Assembly (NCBI RefSeq): GCF_001422725.1
Contig: NZ_LMMA01000010.1
Span: 1-64,000 of the forward strand
Source of the DNA: Flavobacterium sp. Leaf82
Lineage (GTDB): Bacteria; Bacteroidota; Bacteroidia; Flavobacteriales; Flavobacteriaceae
DNA: 64,000 nt
Direction of reading: 5' to 3'
A program made the position numbers and the translations under genes. Shown one piece after another: positions 20,101-28,200 of this stretch (the first letter of the stretch is position 1; each line of letters begins with the position of its first letter). The notes beneath the pieces were generated by a model. That model ran no database searches. It was not told the DNA's origin and saw only the letters and a program-made list of their open reading frames with translations.

Positions 20101-21293
20101 AAAATAATAAGGAGTTGTTTAAAATAGACTCTTTTGATTCTCAAGATATAATTAAGGTTCAGGAGAATTATTTATTACCAACAGATCATATTACACTATT
20201 CTACAATGAGGATTTTGTTGCTGAGAAAGAAAAAAATAAATTTCACTTTCATCATACAGGTCTTGCTGTAAATAATATTAAAGAAAGTCTGGAATATTTT
20301 GAGAATTTAGGGTATATTTTTGGGGAAATCGTATTTGACCCAATTCAAAACTGCTATTTAACAATAGGTAAACATGACAGCTTTAATGATATTGAATTAG
20401 TAGAAGGCAAAGAAAAAAGTATGGTTGACCAGATTATTCCGGATGAAAAAGGAATACCATATCACCTTTGCTTTAAAGTGAACAGTTTTGATGAAACGTT
20501 AACTTATTTTAATACAAACGACTTTGCTTTTGATGTTATTAAGCAGCCGGAACCTGCCATTTTATTTGATAATAAAAAAGTCATGTTTATTTACGAAAAT
20601 AGCATTGGACTTATTGAATTACTCCAGGACAGTGATCCGGAAACGCTTTCTGTAAAACATACAAAACCATCTATAAGTATTTTAACTTCAGATACTCATA
20701 AAGCAGCCGGATCGTTATCAAAAATTGGATTTTCGAAAAAAATTAAAAATGATCTGATTGTGAATGAAAATGACGTTTGCACCATACAGCTTATTAAAAA
20801 AACAGAAGAAAATTCAGGAGTAAAGTTTGATCTTAATTTTAATGAATCTGATGAAGTTATTTCTGAAATTGAGCACGATAGAAGCGAAGTTAACAGCAGT
20901 TGGGATTGGATTGATTATACTGTAAATAAAGAAAATTTACTAAGTGATCATGTTTATTCAGGGTTAAGATTATCTGATATATCCAATTTCAGAGCGATCA
21001 ACAGTCCATCTTATATTTCTGATTTTGACGCTAATAATTCAGACTTACAAAACACCATTTTAAGTATTTATAAAGATATACTTAAACAGGAAAAAGTAAG
21101 CTTAGATGATGATTTCTTTCAAATTGGAGGGAACTCGCTTATGGCAACACAAATTCTTTCAAGATTGTATTACCACCACTCTTTTGAGATAAGTCTGGCT
21201 GATTTTTTTGAAAACAGTTCGGTTAGAAAATTATCTTTTTTAATTGAAACAGATATACCACAGGATTATTTATCTGATGAAATAGTTATTTAA
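14163..21293 (+). CDS. NRPS, degenerate C-A(Asp)-T-C-FkbH-VOC-T
   Basis: 2376 aa. Residues 1-420 have the C-domain fold, but HHxxxDG has become S124-S125-A-F-Y-S-D130-I, so this domain cannot catalyse in the usual way. The adenylation domain (about 425-915) reads D-L-T-K-L-G-H-I-G-K, closest to Asp. The carrier serine is 962. The next C domain is intact (HHIVSDG from residue 1144). From about 1470 comes an FkbH-type HAD domain with D1674-C-D1676-N-T1678-L-W-K-G. Known FkbH enzymes dephosphorylate 1,3-bisphosphoglycerate and load glycerate on a carrier. A C-terminal GNAT-like part (about 1820-2010) follows, then a VOC/glyoxalase-fold domain (about 2028-2170, HFHHTGLAVNN), then a last carrier (S2325, IGGNS). 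The intact C before FkbH suggests glycerate is joined through its hydroxyl as an ester. The role of VOC is unknown. Confidence 0.92.
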   Translation: MSLEKNSYYSLSPQQNFIYFNSLKCFDTTNRIVLEIKNSSLNNFIESISSIVKNEVVLKMDLTFLDANNSPCIKLNENAQFTIKQETDELTKIEQEYDLSSEKINLKVYIQQIDENVSEIVLESSAFYSDIWSLLLLADKTMNNIKGNTEEESPIDYLQFSEWKNQLLISDDAGESISYWSNKIKNSKKLKNNFEFNSESTSVSKVYDVVNPDLIAKLNSGSVNKELCLLSAWYLMLSRLSSDKDEPGTIGYIHNGRSFEQLFNNMGAFSFEVPFQIDYKDNNPSISEYLNSVENELNLINTHKEYLQIDKDYYAYSADVLSYQFEYIDHELFCKSDEIELKEVSVFDQPLKLRMQIHNSGDTIKTILFFNEKSFQQDEAAYLLQLWMGYCEQIIDNLKAGKINDIFYSKQVELSNKIVVDENSVLDLFEAQVKNNPDKYAVVDSLNSITYKELDKQSTLLAAYLSGKGVDKNSKIGILNDSDHHLMVAMLSVLKLGAAYIPIDPNDSRIRINHIVLDSGTKFIISKSKFNYLFADIKNCIPVFLDEIVIDDTLQNNNFQKRVPHDISYIIYTSGTTGKSKGVCIKDSSLVNYVKWLRDDLKISEKDSSVLLSSYAFDLGYTTIWGTILLGGTLHFVDRELIYQTDVIIDYILDNGITYIKTTPSYFNVLNNSYNLSKITDSNLSLVLLGGEKINARDVVSFSNTKPGVQFVNHYGPTETTIGCIAHKIDITKIDSYKERPVIGKPLTNNFAVILNSEGVEAEFGVTGEIYIGGSGLAYGYLNQPELTSTKFTEHAMYGRIYATGDLGIKFLNDEILFLGRNDNQVKIRGYRVELDEIKSVLESIQQFDHTIITTTKESSDVEIMAYVVSKDTIDEAVLKKQLEDRLPNYMIPSAIIQLDKIPMTNNNKIDYKKLPLKSVVQDYSDASCSPTEAKVISLWKEILQTEKVGLHDDFFALGGHSLKGIQFLNRVHKEFHIRLSLKEIYEFPTPKEFATLLKIENEIGFDEIELVQIQENYHVSNAQKRFWLTSQRKESRNLYNVPLRFKITGPLDTNILENAFLKIIERHESLRTVFKFKNGELKQYILSPEQLNFDIEVLKNIGDIDAVINEENIKHFDLENEIGIRAKLLELNNQEHIMLLTLHHIVSDGWSREIINREIPVFYNAILNNREHNLPALKIQYKDFVYWHEKNCEKQEPFWQNFFDNDIQPLDFPLDFARINKITYEGNSIHKVLKGEKLNKLRTNLELLNINVNDYFIGIYGLLISFYAKQDEFIIGTIVSGRNHVDIENLIGVFINYLPLKIKANSNSTLKEYLEELHDNILKGYDNQDYPFDLMVENFYKHSNLYRNPIFDTMIIFHNDENNASKVMLSDDVEIEGYNNDLDRDVSKLDFKVDITTKQDEIIIHGEYNKALFTSETMNLFMEQFENLLVDINDKHDFTLQDIGQNIIVNEPKIFANDDSVTEKSNLISEVENASKETTIKIISSFVIEPVKQSLHYFFDEFNIDATVEFGDYNQVFQELTSLNSIKDKSILICNRFEDYLNSSISVEENIESLQHLKNNFIEILKNTPISNVKIIGIFPCDNHLITDIEIKSLIDTLNNEMISELKSITNVYCIDFRNIEQSFPDIQIFDNYRYSLGFIPFTDEFFYGMSFQISRFFLALKNRIPSKVIALDCDNTLWKGVCGESETEDLVISDGMSKFQEFLVQKHNEGFLIVLVSKNNEEDVFRVFENHPDMILRKEHLVAWRINWKNKSDNIVELAADLSLNINSFIFIDDNPWECQQMMIAAPEVITLLLPEKEDNIINFLSRVTAFDKIDLSAEDFERNQMYKTNLVREELSKTVPLEDFLNGLDIKVSFNLLKESEIDRVFQLINRTNQFILNDQRKTLDKVLECYLAKNCYVIQVTDKFGRYGLTGVVIFNKENNVLNIETLSLSCRILGKKIEFAIIDCLKKLSAEFNLGEIYLNYKETERNKSFHEFIENNKELFKIDSFDSQDIIKVQENYLLPTDHITLFYNEDFVAEKEKNKFHFHHTGLAVNNIKESLEYFENLGYIFGEIVFDPIQNCYLTIGKHDSFNDIELVEGKEKSMVDQIIPDEKGIPYHLCFKVNSFDETLTYFNTNDFAFDVIKQPEPAILFDNKKVMFIYENSIGLIELLQDSDPETLSVKHTKPSISILTSDTHKAAGSLSKIGFSKKIKNDLIVNENDVCTIQLIKKTEENSGVKFDLNFNESDEVISEIEHDRSEVNSSWDWIDYTVNKENLLSDHVYSGLRLSDISNFRAINSPSYISDFDANNSDLQNTILSIYKDILKQEKVSLDDDFFQIGGNSLMATQILSRLYYHHSFEISLADFFENSSVRKLSFLIETDIPQDYLSDEIVI

Positions 21294-21313
21294 CAAGGTT
21301 AAAAAAAAGCAGG

Positions 21314-22204
21314 ATGAAAAACTTAAATACAGTGATTTTAGGAATTTTATTTTTTTTTATTACAGGATTTCGTTTGCATGCTCAAAATGACAAAATGAAA
21401 ACGGAAATTCTGGAAATCATAAAAGATAAAAAATTTGATATCGGAATATCCGTAAGAAATTCCAAAGGAGTCGAAATCTTTGGTCATAAAAGCAATGAAA
21501 AATATAAGATGTATAGCGTATCAAAGTTTTTTCTTGCGTTAAAAGTTTTGCATCTTGTTGATAAGAAGACATTATTACTTAATCAGAATGTTTCATTTGC
21601 AAAGAGTGATTTAAAAGCGGGACTATTTAGCCCGCTACGAGATTCAAACCCCGAAGGCATTACAATTACTCTTGAAAAAGCATTGTATTATATTGTAAAT
21701 CAGAGTGATAATAATGTTTTTGATAAATTAGTGGATCTTTCGGGAGGTATTGAAAGTTTAAATTCTTACATAAGTTCCTTTACCAAAAACAAGAATAGTT
21801 TTTTTATGAGTGCACTTTATAGAGATAAGGAAGGGACAATTGGTAATAACGTCGTTACACCGGGTTTCTCAAGTCTTTTATTGTATAAACTAATGAAGAA
21901 CAAAATAATTTCTATAGAGAGCAAGAATATTTTACTGCCTCTTTTAGAAACATCAATTAATAATAAAAGAATTCAGGCACTTGTACCTAAAAATTTGAAA
22001 TCATTTCATAAAGGAGGTACTTCAGACAGGGTAAATAATGTTCTAATCGCATCAAATGATATTGGAATTGTTTACCTAAACGAAAAGAAAGATTTTTTTA
22101 CAATAGCAGTATTCATTTCAAATTCATTAGAAGATGATGCAGTTAATGACGCAGTAACAGCCAAAATTACTGAAATAACAAGAAATGAATTAAGTAACAG
22201 ATAA
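21314..22204 (+). CDS. Class A beta-lactamase-like periplasmic serine hydrolase
   Basis: 296 aa with an N-terminal signal peptide (about 1-23, ending LHAQ). The three class A beta-lactamase motifs are present: S68-V-S-K71, S131-D-N133, and K233-G-G-T-S in place of KTG. The overall look is of the Bacteroidota CepA/CfxA/PER-like subgroup. In the omega-loop region, by-eye alignment does not put a glutamate at the Glu166 position (MSALYRDKEGTIGNN; Ser or Leu falls there). Deacylation may thus be slow, or the protein may do something else. It is embedded between two NRPS genes with 20- and 11-bp gaps. If the product is a beta-lactam, this is the natural candidate for self-protection by hydrolysis or sequestration. 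Otherwise it may be a peptide- or ester-processing enzyme. The fold is well supported and the function is open. Confidence 0.85.
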   Translation: MKNLNTVILGILFFFITGFRLHAQNDKMKTEILEIIKDKKFDIGISVRNSKGVEIFGHKSNEKYKMYSVSKFFLALKVLHLVDKKTLLLNQNVSFAKSDLKAGLFSPLRDSNPEGITITLEKALYYIVNQSDNNVFDKLVDLSGGIESLNSYISSFTKNKNSFFMSALYRDKEGTIGNNVVTPGFSSLLLYKLMKNKIISIESKNILLPLLETSINNKRIQALVPKNLKSFHKGGTSDRVNNVLIASNDIGIVYLNEKKDFFTIAVFISNSLEDDAVNDAVTAKITEITRNELSNR

Positions 22205-22215
22205 GATTTATTACT

Positions 22216-25200
22216 ATGAACGATTTTTTAAAGGCTTTAGAAGTAAAAGGGATAAAAATTTCTAAAAAAGGAAATGATTTATCGATAAAATGCTATAATG
22301 ATACAAAGTTAGATGATGACACTATTAGTCTGATAAAAACAAAAAAAACAGATATCCTTAAATATTTTGATTCAATTCCAGATAAAAATATTCCGGCTGT
22401 ACCAGTTCAGGATTCTTATTCTTTAACTTCTTCTCAACACAGAATGTGGGTTTTAAGTCAGTTTGAAGGAGGATCCCAGGCTTATAATATTTCTTTTGCG
22501 GCAAAAATTTCAGGCCTGCTGGAGAAAGAAATTATTGAGCAGTCATTTAAGCATCTGGTGGAGAGACATGAGATATTAAGAACTTCTTTCAGATTTGATC
22601 CTGTTACAGAAACGGCAAGGCAATTTATACAAAGTACAGACGAAATTAATTTGGATTTTGAGTATTTTGATTTTTCTCATTTAGCAGATAAAGAAGAAAA
22701 AATTAAAGACATAATTTCAGATAATAACGCGGTTCCGTTTCAATTAGAAAATGCACCTTTATTCAAAATATGTTTATTTAAGACCAGCGAAAATGAAAGT
22801 ATATTTTTTATTGTTATGCATCACATTATTAGTGATGGATGGTCTGTAAAAGTATTGTTTTCAGAAATCTTTTATATTTATAATTGTATAAAGAATAATC
22901 TTCCAATTCAGTTACCAAAACTGGATATACAATATAAAGATTATACTTCGTGGGTTCATGAAGCATTTCGAACAGAAAAATATAAAAACGCAGAAATCTT
23001 TTGGCTCGATCAGCTACAAGGCGAAATTCCAATTCTGGATTTATCTACTAAGAGTAAAAGGCCTGCTATTCTGACTTTTAATGGCGATTTTATAGCGAAT
23101 GAATATTTAGGAGAATTACCACGAATGTTAAATGAAATAGCAAGAAACAACAATGTTTCTTTGTTCATTTTGCTGGAAACAGTGGTTAAAGTTTTATTAT
23201 ACAGATATTCAGCTCAAAAGGATATTATAATTGGCACTCCCGTTGCCGGAAGAGAACATCCTGAATTAGAAAATCAGATTGGATTGTATATCAATACTAT
23301 AGCAGTTCGATCGCATTTTGATGATGAAAATAGTTTTGTTGATTTATTAAGCAAAGAGAAAACGATTTTGTTGAATGCATTACAGAATCAGCAATATCCA
23401 TTTAGCGATTTGGTTTCTAAGCTTGATTTGATAAGAGACCCTTCTCATTCGGCTTTGTTTGATGTAATGGTCCTTTTACAAAATCATAAAAAGACAAATC
23501 AAAATCAAATTAATCTAAATGATTTTACGATTGAGCCGTTTGAATTTGATAAAACAACTGCTCATTTTGATCTGACATTTACTTTTGAGGAATCTGACGA
23601 CGAATTAACTTTAAAAATTGAATACAATACAGATATCTACACTGAGTTATTTGTGCAAAAAATATTTACTCATTTCGAAAATATCGTTAAAGTTATATAT
23701 GCAAACCCTTCCGTTTTAATTGAAAAAATTGATTATCTGAGCCCTTCAGAAAAAGAGCAGTTGAGTTCAATGTTTGATAATTCAAATGTTAGTTACCCTT
23801 CAGAGCTTACGATCATTGATATTTTTGAAGAGCAGGCATCTAAATATCCTGATAATATTGCTGTTGTTTTTGGCAATGAAACGCTCACCTATAAAGAACT
23901 AAATGAAGCCTCGAACCAGCTTGGGGCTTATTTGAGAGAACAATACCAAATTGCTTCAGATGATTTGATATGCATGAGTATGCAGGCAAGCCATCGAATG
24001 GTGATCAGCATTCTTGGAATCTTAAAAGCAGGCGCAGGTTATGTACCAATTAATGTTGATTTTCCGCCTGAGAGAGTCAATTATATTATAAAAGATACCG
24101 CATCAAAAGTGGTACTGGATGAGAATGAGTTTGAAAAATTTGCCTTGGTTCAGGATACTTATTCAAAATCGAATATTCAAAAAATCAATACACCCGATAA
24201 TATTGCTTATCTGATCTATACATCGGGAACCACAGGAAATCCAAAAGGGGTCATCATAGAGCACAAAAATGTAACGCGATTACTTCTCAACGATGCGGAT
24301 TTATTTGATTTTTCAGCTAATGATGCCTGGACAATGTTCCATTCCTACAGCTTTGATTTTTCGGTTTGGGAGATGTATGGCGCCCTTTTCTTTGGAGGAA
24401 AATTAATTGTCATTGCAAAAGAAATGGCCAAGGACCCGAAGCTATTCCTGAATTTATTAATCCAGGAAAAAGTAACGGTACTAAACCAGACGCCTTCGGC
24501 ATTTTATAATTTAATTGCACAGGAAGCAGAAAACGCTAATACTGATTTATCGCTTCGTTATGTGATTTTTGGCGGAGAAGCACTGACCCCCAGAAAATTA
24601 AAAAACTGGAAATCCCGTTATCCGCAAACCAGACTCATCAACATGTATGGTATTACCGAGACCACAGTGCATGTTACCTACAAGGAAATCATGGATACTG
24701 ATATACAATACAATATCAGTAATATAGGAAAACCCATACCTACACTTTCAGGCTATGTTTTAGACCAAAACCAGCAGCTTGTTCCCATAGGACTCATTGG
24801 AGAGCTTTATGTTGGAGGTTTAGGTGTGGCCAGAGGTTATCTAAACCAGGAAGAGCTGACCAGACAAAAATTTATTGAAAACCCATTTGCGAAAGGAGAA
24901 AGATTGTACAGATCCGGTGACCTTGTGCGTATTTTAGCCAATGGAGAGATGCAATATGAGGGAAGAATCGATGAACAGGTAAAAATCAGGGGATATCGTA
25001 TTGAACTTGGCGAAATCGAAAGTGCTATTTTAAGCGTTCCAAAAGTCAAAGAAGTTGCTCTTTTAGTCAAAGAAGATGCCTCACAGCAAAAAAGCATCTT
25101 TGCTTATGTAACCACGCAAAGCAGTGTTACGGTAGCAGATTTTAGAGGAGCACTAAGCAGCATTCTTCCGGAATACATGATTCCGTCTTCGTTCATTGAA

Positions 25201-28200
25201 CTGGAAAGCATGCCTTTGACGGTAAACGGAAAAATTGACAAAAAAGCGCTTCATAATTTAGGAACCAATAATACTAATATCGGTACACCATATACCGCGC
25301 CGACTAATGAAATTGAAGAAAAACTGGTTTTAATATGGCAAAAAGTATTGGAAAAACAGGAAATAGGTATCCATAATACGTTTTTTGAATTAGGAGGAGA
25401 TTCCATAAAAGTACTTCGAATTATTAATGAATCCAGAAAAGAACTGAACCTGGAGATTTCGGTTGCCGATATTTACAGAAACAATACCATAAAATCACTG
25501 GCGGATTATATCGCACTTTCTCACGATGATATGCTTGAAAACATGGAGCAGTTAAAGCAGCGAGAACTAAAAGTAAGCAGTGAACTCGAAGGACTTAAGC
25601 AGCGCATTTTGAGCTCTGAGAAGATAACTGACCTTGAAAATATCGAGGATGTTTATCCAATGAGTGATATAGAAACCGGTATGGTTTTTACCTCTTTGTT
25701 TAACGAGATACCGGGCGTATACCACGACCAGTTTGTATACACCAACAGGTATGCAGAATTTGAAATGGCAAGGTTTGAGAAAGCATTATCATTATTAACT
25801 GCGAAACATGAAATTTTAAGAACCGGTTTTAATATAAAAGATTTTGGGGCAGAGGTTCAAATCGTGTATAAAAAAGTAGATTTCAGGATTTACAGTGAAG
25901 ATATTGCATCGCTGGCTTCATCTGAGCAAGAACAAAGGATAAAGGATTACCTGAGAAAAGAAGTCGAAACGCCGTTTGAATTTTCAAAAGCGCCGTTATG
26001 GAAAATGTCCGTTTTTTATGCCGGTGGCGATAAAGTAATTTTTGTATGGCAGTTTCACCATTCTATTTTAGACGGATGGAGTAATGCCTCTTTTATAACA
26101 GAACTTAATAATTTGTATTTAAAATTAAAAGATACACCTGATTTTTTACCCGAGAAATTAAAATCGAGTTACAGGGATTTTATTTTTCAAAATGAAATTG
26201 ACAAGAATGATGAAACTGTAAAATCTTTTTGGATCGACGAATTATCGGAACACACCCGTCTTGATATTTTCTCTGACGAAGATTTTGCTGAACCCCAAGC
26301 ATTCTCTTTCAGCCTTGATAAAAAGCTGACAGCCCATATCAATGCGCTGGCCAAGGAAATGGATGTAACGGTAAAAGCGATTTCTTTTAGCGCGTTTGCA
26401 TGTTTGATGAAAATGCTAAACTATAATGCCGAGGTTGTTGTAGGAATGGTAGCCAATACAAGACCCTCAACAAGTGAGAGTGATAAGATCCTGGGATGTT
26501 TTTTAAATACAATACCGTTAAAAATAAATGTTGACCAGGATTTGCAATGTCGTGATTTTATACAGAATGTAAACGATAAACTGATCAAAATAAAGAAATT
26601 TGAAAAATTGAGCCTTGCCGGGATTTCAAAGATACTCAATCATAAATCAGATCAGGGGAACCCGTTTTTTGATATGGTTTTTAATTATATTGATTTTTAC
26701 ATCTACGATGAAATAAAAGACGAATCGGTTAACAATAATGAGCAAGCAGAGAATCAAAAGGAGGTTTCGAGTAACGAGCTCACCAACACTTTTTTTGATT
26801 TTAATCTAAGTGCAAACCAGGACAGTTATTCCATAGCCCTGCACTCAAGGAGAAAATTGAAAAGCGGTTTATCGCTGGAGAAAATTTCAGAGCTCTATTT
26901 TAACATCCTTGATTTTATCGTGAAAAACCCGCAGCAATTACTGGAAGATATCCATACTATAAGTAAAAGTGAAAAACAATTACTGGATAGTTTTAATGTT
27001 GTTGAGCCTTATTTTAATGTGGATAAAGGCATACTGGAGCTTATAGATGAACAAGTAAAAATCAATCCTGATAAAATTGCGATTCAGCATTATAATCACA
27101 AGATCGACTATAAAGCACTTGATACCCAGACCAATCATCTGGCGGGGTACCTTATCAATACATTTGAGGTAAAAGAAGATTATTTATTTGGCGTCATGAT
27201 GGATCGTTCTGTCAATATGATGGTATCCATACTGGGAATCTGGAAATCTTCCGGCGCTTATGTTCCGCTTGATAAACAAAACCCAGATGACAGGATACAG
27301 CAAACCATTGAAGACTCAGGTATAAAAGCACTTTTGATAGATGATTCGGTTTCTTTGGATCAAATAGAGAAATTAAATTTATCAATACCGGTTATTCATC
27401 TTGATCAGATGAAAAGCATCATTGAAAACAGTACAACAGCTGCTATTAATATAAAATCAAACCCTGACAGTCTTGCTTATGTAATCTATACTTCCGGATC
27501 TACAGGAAAACCCAAAGGGGTTATGATTGAGCACTGGGGAATGGTAAATCATATTGGTGCGAAGATTGTCGAGATGAAGATGGATCAAAATAGTGTAGTG
27601 GCGCAAAATGCTTCCCATACTTTTGATATTTCGGTGTGGCAGATGTTTTCAGCACTGGCTTTAGGAGGGACCACTATTATTTACGATTATAATTTTATTA
27701 CTGATATTGTAAAATTCACAAAAAGTATAGATTCAGATCAAATAACAGTTTTAGAACTTGTTCCCTCTTATTTTAATGAGATACTTCACAATCTTGAATC
27801 TTTATCGTCACCTTACAAGTATGAAGCATTAAAAATATTGATTTTAAATGCAGAAACACTATTGCCGTCAATGGTAAAAAGATGGTTTGATTTGTACAGG
27901 GAAATTCCAATTGTCAATACCTACGGCGCTACGGAGGTTTCAGATGATATGTCACATTATATCATGTATGAGTGTCCGGATTATAAAACCGTTCCGGTAA
28001 TGAAGCGTCCTATCCAGTATTTTGATTTATATATCGTAGACAGGCATCTTAAGCAAGTTCCGGTTGGGGTTATGGGAGAAATCCTATTGGCAGGACCAGG
28101 AGTTGGAAGAGGATATTTAAACAAAAAAGAGCTTACCGAAAAATCATTTTTGAAAGGACCAATAGAAGGATTAACAGCAAAAGAACGCATTTACAGAACA

